Source: CATQHL01 sp965204655 (GTDB lineage: Bacteria; Actinomycetota; Acidimicrobiia; Acidimicrobiales; CATQHL01). Taken from it: 64,000 nucleotides of DNA. The number at the start of each line of letters is the position of its first letter. The stretch's first letter is position 1. Made by a program: the position numbers and the translations under genes. Location of the stretch: positions 2,108,001-2,172,000 of the forward strand of contig OZ241998.1 of the NCBI GenBank assembly GCA_965204655.1. Reading direction: 5' to 3'. The notes beneath the pieces are model-generated. The model was not told where the DNA came from and ran no database searches. It saw only the letters and a program-made list of their open reading frames with translations. Below, piece by piece: positions 15,469 through 23,358 of the stretch.

Positions 15469-16221
15469 GTGTTGGTTTTAGCGGTTGAGACTGCGACCAA
15501 TCTGAGTGGATGCGCCTTGGCGGACGAGACCGGGGTGCTTGCGGAGGTGCGTCTGCTTCCGGGGCGGCGCCACGCCGAAGCCCTAGCGCCTCAAATGCGT
15601 TTTGTATGCCAGCAGGCGGACGTTCCCCTTTCTGCTATTGACGCCGTGGCGGTGGACGTCGGCCCGGGTCTCTACACGGGGCTTCGGGCAGGTCTGGCCG
15701 CCGCTCAGGCCCTGGCCTTCGCCCTCAATGTGGGGGTGGCGCAGGTTTTTAGCCTGGAGGTGTTGGCTTCCGGGGCGGGTCGCAGTTGGAGCAGCGGAGC
15801 CCGCACTCGGCGTGTCCTTAGCGTGCTTGACGCCCGACGGGGAGAGGTGTACTGGGCGTGGAGTTCGGTCACTGCAAACGGCGATGTGGCGGAGTTGAGT
15901 CGGCCTTGTGTAGGGAAACCGGAAACTCTCGCCGCACAAATCGCCGCGGCGTCTACTCCTCGGGGCAAGGCGCCGTCGGAGGGTTGTGATCCGATCTTGC
16001 TGGTGGGCGAGGGTGCGCTGCGGTACGCCGACCTGCTGGCGTCCCCGGCGCACACAGAACTGGCCGCAGCGGAGTTGGGCTTGCCTTCCCCTGCCGCAGC
16101 GGCGCTGTTGGGCAGGGCGCGGGCCTTTGCGGGCGATATGGTCAGTTCCGAAGCCGTCGAGCCTGTCTACCTGCGTTCTCCTGACGCGGTGCCGCCCGCT
16201 GCTCGCAGCGTTGACCCATGA
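15469..16221 (+). CDS. tsaB: tRNA t6A biosynthesis protein TsaB
   Basis: TsaB is the inactive ASKHA-fold partner that holds TsaD in the t6A synthase. The N-terminus MLVLAVETATNLSGCALAD, the GRRHAEALAPQ segment and DVGPGLYTGLRAGLAAAQAL are diagnostic. The GTG at 15469 is the only start compatible with the conserved first strand. The stop overlaps the tsaD start (ATGA), so the two are translationally coupled. The RimI acetyltransferase gene often found between tsaB and tsaD in actinobacteria is absent. Confidence 0.94.
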   Translation: MLVLAVETATNLSGCALADETGVLAEVRLLPGRRHAEALAPQMRFVCQQADVPLSAIDAVAVDVGPGLYTGLRAGLAAAQALAFALNVGVAQVFSLEVLASGAGRSWSSGARTRRVLSVLDARRGEVYWAWSSVTANGDVAELSRPCVGKPETLAAQIAAASTPRGKAPSEGCDPILLVGEGALRYADLLASPAHTELAAAELGLPSPAAAALLGRARAFAGDMVSSEAVEPVYLRSPDAVPPAARSVDP

Positions 16222-17237
16222 GCACCGCCGTCCTAGGGATAGAAACTTCCTGCGATGAGACGGCAGCGGCCGTGGTGGATGACGGGCTGCGGGTGCGCTC
16301 TTCGGTGGTGTCTAGCCAAGTCGACCTGCATAGTCCTTTCGGCGGAGTAGTGCCGGAGATCGCTGGCAGGGCTCATCAGCGGTTGCTGCCATACGTCGTG
16401 GCGCAGGCGCTGAGCGTTGAGCAGCAGTTGAGCGGCGCCCCCGCCTCTCCGCCCCCGCCGCGGCGCATCGTTCCGGACGCCGTCGCCGCCACTGCCGGGC
16501 CTGGCCTGACCGGCGCCCTGGTGGTGGGGGTCTCGGCTGCCAAAGCGCTCTCCCTGGCGTGGGACGTGCCATTCGTGGCCGTCAACCATCTTGAGGCGCA
16601 CTTGTACGCAGCCTTCCTGGAGAATCCGGACATACCGCTGCCCATGGTCGTGTTGTTGGTGTCGGGCGGCCACACCATTCTGGTGCACATGACCGACCAC
16701 GGGCGTTACGAACTACTTGGCCAGACCGCCGACGACGCCGTAGGCGAAGCCTTCGACAAGGTTGCCCGTCTCCTCTCTCTGGGATATCCGGGCGGGCCGA
16801 TCATCGACCGCCTAGCCGCCGAGGGCGACCCGGAGGCGATGGCGTTTCCCAGGCCGATGCTGGGGAAGGGTTTGGACTTTTCCTTCTCCGGCCTCAAGAC
16901 GGCGGTTGCTGTCTATTTGCGGAAGCACCCCGACGCAGTCCCCGCCGACGTAGCGGCTTCCTTTCAGAGAGCGGTCGGGGACGTCCTGTTGAGTAAGGCG
17001 TCCGCTGCTATGCGTGAATGCGGCACGCGCAACCTGACACTGGCGGGAGGAGTGGCCGCCAACTCTGAGTTGCGCAGCCGTTTCGAAGGCCTTGATGCAC
17101 AGACGTTCCTGCCTTCCCGGGCGATGTGTACCGACAACGCCGCAATGGTGGCTGCGGCGGGCTGGTGGCAACTGCAGAGGGAGGGGCCTTCGCCGCTGCA
17201 CGCCGGGGCGGAGCCGAGTTGGGGGATAGGTGCCTAG
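16218..17237 (+). CDS. tsaD: tRNA N6-adenosine threonylcarbamoyltransferase TsaD
   Basis: TsaD transfers the threonylcarbamoyl group to A37 of ANN-decoding tRNAs. The start VLGIETSCDETAAAVVDDG, the metal-binding NHLEAHLYA (His124 and His128), the VSGGHT loop, FSFSGLKTAV and AGGVAANSELR are the family motifs in order. The length (339) is normal. It is the last gene of the tsaE-tsaB-tsaD set and converges on clpB. Confidence 0.97.
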   Translation: MSTAVLGIETSCDETAAAVVDDGLRVRSSVVSSQVDLHSPFGGVVPEIAGRAHQRLLPYVVAQALSVEQQLSGAPASPPPPRRIVPDAVAATAGPGLTGALVVGVSAAKALSLAWDVPFVAVNHLEAHLYAAFLENPDIPLPMVVLLVSGGHTILVHMTDHGRYELLGQTADDAVGEAFDKVARLLSLGYPGGPIIDRLAAEGDPEAMAFPRPMLGKGLDFSFSGLKTAVAVYLRKHPDAVPADVAASFQRAVGDVLLSKASAAMRECGTRNLTLAGGVAANSELRSRFEGLDAQTFLPSRAMCTDNAAMVAAAGWWQLQREGPSPLHAGAEPSWGIGA

Positions 17238-17267
17238 AGCCCGATCTTCTGAAGCCCGATCTTCTGA
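17238..17267. repeat. 15-bp tandem duplication between tsaD and clpB
   Basis: AGCCCGATCTTCTGA occurs at 17238-17252 and again at 17253-17267, starting right after the tsaD stop codon, in the convergent intergenic space. Confidence 0.8.
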
Positions 17268-17291
17268 AAGGATTTAGCCAAAGGGACTGAT

Positions 17292-19418
17292 TCAAGCCGC
17301 CTGTCGGAGGGAATCCAAATCTCCCTCTGGCTGGACTTGCACTTTGCCGTTGCTCAGAGCGGCCTTTAGCAGCAGTCCGGAGTGCAGGTCTCCGCTCAGG
17401 ATGCCTCTGGCGATCACGTCCTCTAGGCGGCGGCGAATCACCCTGCGCAGGGGGCGCGCTCCGAACTCCGGTGAGTAGCCCTCGTCCACCAAGGCTTCTA
17501 GGGCTTCGGGAGTGATTTCCAGGGCGAGATTGCGTTTTGCCAAGCGCTCGTTCAGTTGAGCGATCTGAAGTTCGCAGATCTGCAGCAGGTCTTCGCGCTT
17601 CAGCTCATCAAAGCGCACGATGGCGTCGATGCGGTTGATGAGTTCCGGACGGAAGAAGTCCTCGATTTCGCCCTGCAGGTTGGACGACATGATCACGATC
17701 ACGTTGCTGAAATCCACTGTGCGCCCCTTGCCGTCGGTGAGCCGCCCGTCGTCGAGGAGCTGCAGCAGCACCCCGAACACCTCAGGGTGGGATTTCTCTA
17801 CTTCGTCTAGCAGTATCACTGAGTAAGGGCGGCGCCTGACCTTCTCGGTTAGCTGTCCACCCTCTTCGTAACCGACGTACCCGGGCGGAGCACCGATGAG
17901 ACGGCTGACCGAGTGTTTGTCGAGGTACTCGCTCATATCAATTCGGATCATCGACCGCTCGTCGTCGAAGAGGGCTGCGGCCAAGGCGCGTGCTAGTTCT
18001 GTCTTTCCGACTCCGGTGGGGCCTAAAAAGAGGAACGAGCCGATCGGGCGGGACGCCTCGCTCAGTCCGGCGCGGCTGCGGCGGACGGCGTCGGCTACCT
18101 CCGAGACGGCTTCGTCCTGGGCTATCACGCGCTGATGGATTTCATCCTCCAACTTCAACAGCCGCTCGGATTCGGTTTTGAGCAGGCGGGCGACGGGGAT
18201 TCCGGTGGACTGCGCCACCACCTCAGCGATGTCGGAGTCGTCCACCTCCTCCTTGAGCATGCGTCTGTCGATCTGCAGTTCGGCCAGCGTCTTGGTGGCG
18301 TCGGCTACCTCCGCCTCGGCCTTGGGGAGTTTGCCGTAGATGATCTCGGCGGCTTTTGAAAGGTTGCCCGTGCGCTGATGCGCCTCGGCGGCGCTCTGGA
18401 GTTCGGTGACCGTGCGCTTGAGCCCGCGGAGATTGGAGATGGCTTCCTTTTCCGACTCCCAGTGCGAGCGCATCTCGGTCAGTTCCTCGGTCAGTTCCTT
18501 GAGCTCGTCGTCTAAGACGGCCAGACGTTCCTTTGAGGCCGAATCTTTCTCCTCGGCCAGGGCGACACGCTCCAATTTGAGTTGGCGCACCTTGCGGTCT
18601 ACCTCGTCGACTTCCGTAGGGAGGGAGTCCACTTCCATTTTTAGCATGCTGGCCGCTTCGTCTACGAGGTCGATGGCCTTGTCAGGCAGGTAGCGGTCAG
18701 ACACGTAGCGGTCGGAGAGTTCGGCCGCCGCCACCAGGGCGGTGTCTTGAATGCGGACGCCGTGATGGACTTCGTAGCGCTCCCTGAGCCCGCGCAGTAT
18801 GGCGATGGTGTCGTCCACAGAGGGCTCACCCACCAGCACCGGTTGGAAGCGGCGCTCCAGGGCGGCGTCGGTCTCTACGCGGCTGCGGTACTCGTCGAGC
18901 GTCGTAGCCCCGATCAGGTGCAGGTCGCCCCTCGCCAAGGCTGGCTTGAGCATGTTTCCGGCGTCTAGAGCGCCTTCCGCTCCCCCTGCGCCCACCAGCA
19001 TGTGCAACTCGTCTATGAAGGTGATGATCTCTCCGTTGGATTCAGTGATCTCTTCTAGGAGCACTTTGAGGCGCTGTTCAAACTCGCCGCGCAGAGACGA
19101 CCCAGCCACCATGCCTGCTAGGTCGAGGGAGATCAGTCGGCGGTTCTTCAGGCCGGACGGCACGTCGCCAGTTGCTATGCGAAGCGCCAGACCTTCCACT
19201 ATGGCGGTCTTCCCCACGCCCGGCTCCCCGATGAGAATCGGGTTGTTCTTGGTGCGGCGAGAGAGTATCTGGATGGTTCGACGAATCTCGCTGTCCCTTC
19301 CGATCACGGGGTCGAGCTTGTCGTCTTTGGCTAGGGCGGTGAGGTCGCGTCCGAAGACTTCAAGAGCGGACTTGCTCTGGGGTTGTTGATCGGGTGTCCG
19401 TTGTGCGTGCGTCGGCAA
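17292..19418 (-). CDS. clpB: ClpB-type disaggregase lacking the N-domain
   Basis: This AAA+ disaggregase works with DnaK to recover aggregated protein. After a short leader it begins directly at the ClpB linker and first AAA module (KLDPVIGRDSEIRRTIQILS, Walker A GEPGVGKT), then has the long coiled-coil middle domain (DDELKELTEELTEMRSHWES region) and the second AAA module (GPTGVGKTELARAL, YVGYEEGGQLTEKVRRRPYS). The two Clp-N repeats are absent. The TTG at 19418 is chosen because GAGGAAAAA lies 2-3 nt upstream, giving 708 residues; the frame stays open to 19553 but that part has no Clp-N similarity. A 13-bp inverted repeat lies upstream. Confidence 0.9.
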   Translation of the reverse strand: MPTHAQRTPDQQPQSKSALEVFGRDLTALAKDDKLDPVIGRDSEIRRTIQILSRRTKNNPILIGEPGVGKTAIVEGLALRIATGDVPSGLKNRRLISLDLAGMVAGSSLRGEFEQRLKVLLEEITESNGEIITFIDELHMLVGAGGAEGALDAGNMLKPALARGDLHLIGATTLDEYRSRVETDAALERRFQPVLVGEPSVDDTIAILRGLRERYEVHHGVRIQDTALVAAAELSDRYVSDRYLPDKAIDLVDEAASMLKMEVDSLPTEVDEVDRKVRQLKLERVALAEEKDSASKERLAVLDDELKELTEELTEMRSHWESEKEAISNLRGLKRTVTELQSAAEAHQRTGNLSKAAEIIYGKLPKAEAEVADATKTLAELQIDRRMLKEEVDDSDIAEVVAQSTGIPVARLLKTESERLLKLEDEIHQRVIAQDEAVSEVADAVRRSRAGLSEASRPIGSFLFLGPTGVGKTELARALAAALFDDERSMIRIDMSEYLDKHSVSRLIGAPPGYVGYEEGGQLTEKVRRRPYSVILLDEVEKSHPEVFGVLLQLLDDGRLTDGKGRTVDFSNVIVIMSSNLQGEIEDFFRPELINRIDAIVRFDELKREDLLQICELQIAQLNERLAKRNLALEITPEALEALVDEGYSPEFGARPLRRVIRRRLEDVIARGILSGDLHSGLLLKAALSNGKVQVQPEGDLDSLRQAA

Positions 19419-19419
19419 T

Positions 19420-19461
19420 GTTTTTCCTCGCTCTTCCTCGCTTTTCCTTGCTCTTCCTTGG
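19420..19461 (-). repeat. Tandem 10-bp units overlapping the clpB ribosome binding site
   Basis: On the minus strand, AGGAARAGCR-type units repeat about four times immediately before the TTG start, so several purine-rich Shine-Dalgarno-like sequences are stacked. Confidence 0.5.
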
Positions 19462-19512
19462 CTTTTGCGTTTCAGTAATACCGAAGGGCTTTGCCTAAAT
19501 GAAACGCAAAAG
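19462..19512. promoter_or_regulatory. Perfect 13-bp inverted repeat upstream of clpB
   Basis: CTTTTGCGTTTCA (19462-19474) is perfectly inverted as TGAAACGCAAAAG (19500-19512) around a 25-nt spacer, starting 44 bp upstream of the clpB start. It is neither CIRCE nor the HspR HAIR sequence. It could be an operator or a leader hairpin of the clpB mRNA. Confidence 0.6.
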
Positions 19513-19630
19513 GGAGGCAAGATATTCCAGCACGGCTGTTCCGCCTGCGGCAAATGACCGGCAGCGGCTGTTCGCCCGTGCTAGCTATGCCCGTGCTGAA
19601 CCGGCCGCGGCCAGCGGATGAGCTAGATAT

Positions 19631-20434
19631 TCAGCGGGCGGCCCGCTTGCGGAGGGCGGAGAACGCCAAGTACTGAGAGACCACCCCTACCGCCAGGATC
19701 GCTCCGACCGCCTTCGCCAGCGCTACTCCGTCCCAGCCCAGGAAGATCGTTCGCATTCCCTCCAGGATGTAGGTGACGGGATTCCAGGTGGCCACTGCAG
19801 AAAGCCATCCGGTCATGGCTTCGCGCGGCAGCCAAGCGGGCGTGAGAAAAACGAACGGGAAGAAAAGCAAAAACGAGTTGTTAACGGCGGTGGGGTTGCC
19901 CGTACGCAGGGCGATGGCGTAGGGGAAGCCGGTGAACATCAGCCCCCAGAGCGTCGTGAGCACGATTAGCAGCAGCGCTCCGGCCATTCCGGTGCTGAAA
20001 CGAACTCCCCACGCCAGGCCGAGACCCACCACCGGTATAGAGAGACCTACCAACACCACGGCGTCTGCGACCAGCATTCCGAGGAGCAGAGCCCATCGGT
20101 TCAGCGGGGTGAGCAGCAGCCGGTAGAAGTATCCGCCCTGGATGTCCATGACCAGACTGGGCGCACGGGAGAGGCCCGTGACGGTGGTAACCAGCGCAAC
20201 CGGCAACTGGAAGGCCTTGTAGTCCAGTTCCTGCGCCATGCCCCCGGCCAGCACCTGGAGGGCGCCTATCGTCACTGCGTAAAAGAAGACCGGAACGAAC
20301 AGCGCCGGAAGAAGAGCGGCCATATCCCTCGGCAGCAGCCGTACTGTCCGGCTGGAGACGTGGCGAAGATCCGTCCAGAACCCCCGTGGTCGTGCGCCTA
20401 TCTGATCTGAGGCGGTTTTAGAGTCTCCGCTCAT
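19631..20434 (-). CDS. ABC-2 type transporter permease
   Basis: The 267-residue membrane protein is the channel half of an ABC exporter. After a cytoplasmic start there are about six hydrophobic segments (for example ALLPALFVPVFFYAVTIGAL, AGALLLIVLTTLWGLMF, NSFLLFFPFVFLTPAWLP), with the ABC-2 signature region FLTPAWLPREAMTGWLSAVA before the last helix. It follows the ATPase gene by 46 nt in the same direction and is almost certainly its partner. The substrate cannot be inferred; the closest style is DrrB-like drug or lipid exporters. Confidence 0.9.
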   Translation of the reverse strand: MSGDSKTASDQIGARPRGFWTDLRHVSSRTVRLLPRDMAALLPALFVPVFFYAVTIGALQVLAGGMAQELDYKAFQLPVALVTTVTGLSRAPSLVMDIQGGYFYRLLLTPLNRWALLLGMLVADAVVLVGLSIPVVGLGLAWGVRFSTGMAGALLLIVLTTLWGLMFTGFPYAIALRTGNPTAVNNSFLLFFPFVFLTPAWLPREAMTGWLSAVATWNPVTYILEGMRTIFLGWDGVALAKAVGAILAVGVVSQYLAFSALRKRAAR

Positions 20435-20480
20435 TGAGGTCGTTTGAAGGCGGATGCCGCCGGGCTCTGCGTCGCCGGGC

Positions 20481-21509
20481 TCATAGTGTTTGAGGCCTCC
20501 GATCCTGATCGCCCGCCGCGGCGGTCTTGGGGGGAGATTCGAGCGGATCTGGTTCTTCGTCTACTTGAAGTCGGCGGCCGGTCAGGCTCAGGAATACGTC
20601 GTCGAGCGTTGGCTTGTGGAGCGAGATCTCCACCACCGGCAGTTCTGTCCCGGCCAGGGCCAACGCCACTGGGCTGATCGTCGCAGCGCCGTTGTCGCAC
20701 GCCACCGTGACCTCCGAGCCTTGGATGTCCACGTTGGTGACACCGGGCAGTTTTTTCAGGGCGTGGACTGCCCTCTCGGAACACTCTCCCGCTATGCGGA
20801 CGCTGATCACCTCGGCCCCTATGTTGCGTTTCAGCGTCTCGGGGTCTCCCTCCGCTCTCAGTCGCCCCTCGTCCATGATCCCCACTCGGTCGGCTAGGGC
20901 GTCGGCCTCTTCTAGGTATTGGGTCGTGAGGAAGATCGTGATGCCCAATTCGGAGTTGAGTTGGCGCACCTGTTCCCAGACCGCGGCGCGTGAGACCGGA
21001 TCCAGGCCGGTGGTCGGCTCGTCGAGGAAAAGGATGCTGGGATTGTGCATCAGGGAGGCCGCTACGTCGAGCCGCCGCTTCATCCCTCCCGAATAGGTGC
21101 CGACCCTGCGGTCAAGGGCTGACACGTCCAAAATAGGGGATACTTCCTTGATGCGGCGTTGAATCTCGCTGCGGTTCAGTCCGTAGAATTTTCCCTGGTA
21201 GATGAGTATTTCTCGTCCCGTGAGTTTGTCGTCTAGAGCGGTTTCCTGCAGTGTCACGCCAATGCGAAGCCGCAATTTCGCCGATTCCTTTACGATCTCG
21301 CAGCCGGCCACTCTCGCTTCTCCGCTGCTGGGTTTCAGCAGGGTGCAGAGCATCTGAGTGGTCGTGGACTTACCGGCTCCGTTGGGGCCTAGGAAGCCGT
21401 AGATCTCGCCTTGCGGAATGGACAGGTCAAGGTCGATCACGGCTGGGAGGCTGCCGAAAGATCGGCTGAGTTTGCGGGTGGAGATGGCAGTACCGTTGCT
21501 GCTGTTCAT
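20481..21509 (-). CDS. ABC transporter ATP-binding protein (DrrA-like)
   Basis: This is the ATPase that drives the adjacent ABC-2 permease. Walker A GPNGAGKSTTTQML, the Q-loop VTLQETALDD, signature YSGGMKRRLDVA, Walker B ILFLDEPTTGLDP and the H-loop region FLTTQYLEEADALADRVGIM are all present. The C-terminal extension of about 100 residues (EVISVRIAGECSE to DDVFLSLTGR) is the DrrA-type accessory domain. The ATG at 21509 (MNSSNGTAIS) is preferred; a TTG at 21557 would add 16 residues. No strong ribosome binding site is visible. Confidence 0.93.
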   Translation of the reverse strand: MNSSNGTAISTRKLSRSFGSLPAVIDLDLSIPQGEIYGFLGPNGAGKSTTTQMLCTLLKPSSGEARVAGCEIVKESAKLRLRIGVTLQETALDDKLTGREILIYQGKFYGLNRSEIQRRIKEVSPILDVSALDRRVGTYSGGMKRRLDVAASLMHNPSILFLDEPTTGLDPVSRAAVWEQVRQLNSELGITIFLTTQYLEEADALADRVGIMDEGRLRAEGDPETLKRNIGAEVISVRIAGECSERAVHALKKLPGVTNVDIQGSEVTVACDNGAATISPVALALAGTELPVVEISLHKPTLDDVFLSLTGRRLQVDEEPDPLESPPKTAAAGDQDRRPQTL

Positions 21510-21702
21510 AAGTGAGGGAGAGGGGCTGTGGGGGAGGAGGCTGTCCAAAAATGCCAACCCACAATGCTATCGCTGGTTCGTTCCCCGGTGCTGACGTCCG
21601 GATGACTCTTGCCCCTTCCCTAACCCCGCTTTACTCCTTCGTTTCCTGCGGATTCGCTCCTCGGCGCTGGCACGTGGACATAAGTGGACAATCTCTCCGA
21701 CT

Positions 21703-21728
21703 ACGCTGAATGTGCACGCTGAATGCGC
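21703..21728. repeat. 13-bp tandem repeat in the promoter region of the HBDH gene
   Basis: ACGCTGAATGTGC is followed directly by ACGCTGAATGCGC, 24 bp before the dehydrogenase start and in the divergent gap shared with the ABC ATPase gene. It could be a pair of regulator half-sites. Confidence 0.5.
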
Positions 21729-21751
21729 ACAACAGGAAACCGAAACTTAAA

Positions 21752-22612
21752 ATGAGCATGGAAATACACAAAGTAGGAGTTCTGGGAGGGGGGACGATGG
21801 GTTCGGGCATTGCCGAGGTGTGCGCTCGTTCGGGCGTAGACACCCTCGTGGTGGAGGTCGACCCGTCCGCCGTTGAAGCTGCGGAGAATCGCATTACATC
21901 TTCCCTGGGACGGGCGCTCGCCCGAAACCGCTTGAGCGAGACCGAGCACGCAGAGGCAGTCTCCAACTTGTCCTACTCCACCGATTTGGCGGATTTCGCC
22001 GACCGCGACCTGGTGATTGAAGCGATCGTGGAGGACCTCTCTGAGAAACTCCGGAGCTTCGCTGCCCTCGACGAGGTGCTTCCCCCGCGGGCGGTGCTGG
22101 CTTCTAACACCTCCTCTATCTCCATCGGCTCGCTGGCTGCCGCCACTCGTCGGGAGGGTCAGGTTATCGGGATGCACTTCTTCAATCCCGCCACTGTCCA
22201 GCCTCTCGTGGAGATCGTCCGTTCCCTGGCCTCTGAGGAGGCTGTCTGCGCTGCTGCGGCCGATTTCTGTCGCCACACTCTGGGCAAACAGGTCATCGGT
22301 TGCGCCGACAGGGCGGGTTTTGTGGTCAATCGGCTGCTCGTTCCTTATCTACTTTCCGCCATAGCGTTGGCGGATACGGGTTTGACTACTAAAGAAGACA
22401 TTGACGCAGGCATGAAAGGCGGCTGCGCCCACCCGATGGGGCCTCTGGAACTCTGCGACCTCATCGGCCTCGACGTCATAGCGGCCGTGGCTGAGGTTAT
22501 GTACGAAGAGTTCAAGGAGCCTCTCTACGCTCCACCGCCCCTCCTGAGAAGGATGGTGGAGGCGGGCCGCCTGGGGCGCAAGTCCGGGCATGGGTTTTAC
22601 ATTTACGACTAG
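21752..22612 (+). CDS. 3-hydroxybutyryl-CoA dehydrogenase
   Basis: The NAD(P)-dependent enzyme interconverts 3-hydroxyacyl-CoA and acetoacetyl-CoA in fatty acid or butyrate/PHB metabolism. The Rossmann motif VGVLGGGTMGSGIAEVCARSG starts at about residue 7, the catalytic His region reads VIGMHFFNPATVQPLVEIV, and the C-terminal domain has FVVNRLLVPYL and the closing RLGRKSGHGFYIYD. The ATG at 21752 is used, with another ATG two codons later; the frame extends to 21710 but the extra residues are not family-like. It is a stand-alone gene followed by a GC-rich hairpin. Confidence 0.94.
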   Translation: MSMEIHKVGVLGGGTMGSGIAEVCARSGVDTLVVEVDPSAVEAAENRITSSLGRALARNRLSETEHAEAVSNLSYSTDLADFADRDLVIEAIVEDLSEKLRSFAALDEVLPPRAVLASNTSSISIGSLAAATRREGQVIGMHFFNPATVQPLVEIVRSLASEEAVCAAAADFCRHTLGKQVIGCADRAGFVVNRLLVPYLLSAIALADTGLTTKEDIDAGMKGGCAHPMGPLELCDLIGLDVIAAVAEVMYEEFKEPLYAPPPLLRRMVEAGRLGRKSGHGFYIYD

Positions 22613-22677
22613 CCGTGGGAGTCTGGCTGTGAAGCGGACGATGCGATGCGGAGTTCTTCGTCAGTCGGGAGGAAAGA

Positions 22678-22706
22678 AGCCGGGAGCGGATTGCCTCCGC
22701 CCGGCT
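22678..22706 (+). terminator. GC-rich hairpin after the HBDH gene
   Basis: AGCCGGG with inner CGGA (22678-22690) pairs with TCCG CCCGGCT (ending 22706), with a 2-nt bulge and a 5-nt loop. There is no U-run, so it could also be a leader hairpin of the next gene. Confidence 0.45.
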
Positions 22707-22752
22707 GGGGAGGCTGTCTCCGGGTGGATCTAGCGATGAGCGGGCCGAACCA

Positions 22753-23358
22753 ATGAGCAACTCAGAATCGCCGCCGCAGCGCGAAAAGCTTTCCTGGCCG
22801 GAGTACGGGCTGGCCGCCCGCGAGATGGGGCGCAAGGTAGTGGATTCCGGTTACCGCCCCGACCTGATCCTCTCCATAGCACGCGGCGGATTGTGTTTTG
22901 CCGCCTCCTTGGGCTACGCCCTGGACATCAAGAACATCTTCGTGCTGAACGTGGAGTACTACACGGGCGTAGATGAGCGGCTGGAAGTGCCGGTGATGCT
23001 GCCCCCTTACCTCAAACTCGTAGACCTCGACTCCGCTCGGATGCTCATAGCCGACGACGTGGCAGACACGGGTCACACCCTTGAGATGGTGCGCGACTTC
23101 TGCGCTGGCAAAGTGGGGGAGGTGCGCACCGTGGTGCTTTATGAGAAGCCGCGCTCCGTCGTCCGCTGCGACTACGTGTGGCGACGGACGTCTAAGTGGA
23201 TTGAGTTTCCCTGGTCGGACGAGCCGCCGTTGAAGATGGACGCCGCCTCAGCGCTGTCGTCTGCCCGTCCGGGAGCGCCCACTGCGCCCGAGGGCACTGC
23301 GCCCGAGGGCGAACCCGACCCCTCCGGAGAGTTCCATCCCTCCTCGGGAGGAGCCTGA
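22753..23358 (+). CDS. Phosphoribosyltransferase family protein (purine-type)
   Basis: The core matches a type I phosphoribosyltransferase: a PDLILSIARGG strand-loop, the PRPP-binding motif MLIADDVADTGHTLEM (acidic pair followed by DTGHT) and a VLYEKPRS segment before a WIEFPW end, as in hypoxanthine/xanthine phosphoribosyltransferases. It would form nucleoside monophosphate from a free base. A Pro/Ala/Glu-rich C-terminal tail of about 35 residues is extra. The stop overlaps the next gene's ATG by one base, tying it to the molybdenum hydroxylase genes and supporting a purine substrate. The exact base is unknown. Confidence 0.85.
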   Translation: MSNSESPPQREKLSWPEYGLAAREMGRKVVDSGYRPDLILSIARGGLCFAASLGYALDIKNIFVLNVEYYTGVDERLEVPVMLPPYLKLVDLDSARMLIADDVADTGHTLEMVRDFCAGKVGEVRTVVLYEKPRSVVRCDYVWRRTSKWIEFPWSDEPPLKMDAASALSSARPGAPTAPEGTAPEGEPDPSGEFHPSSGGA

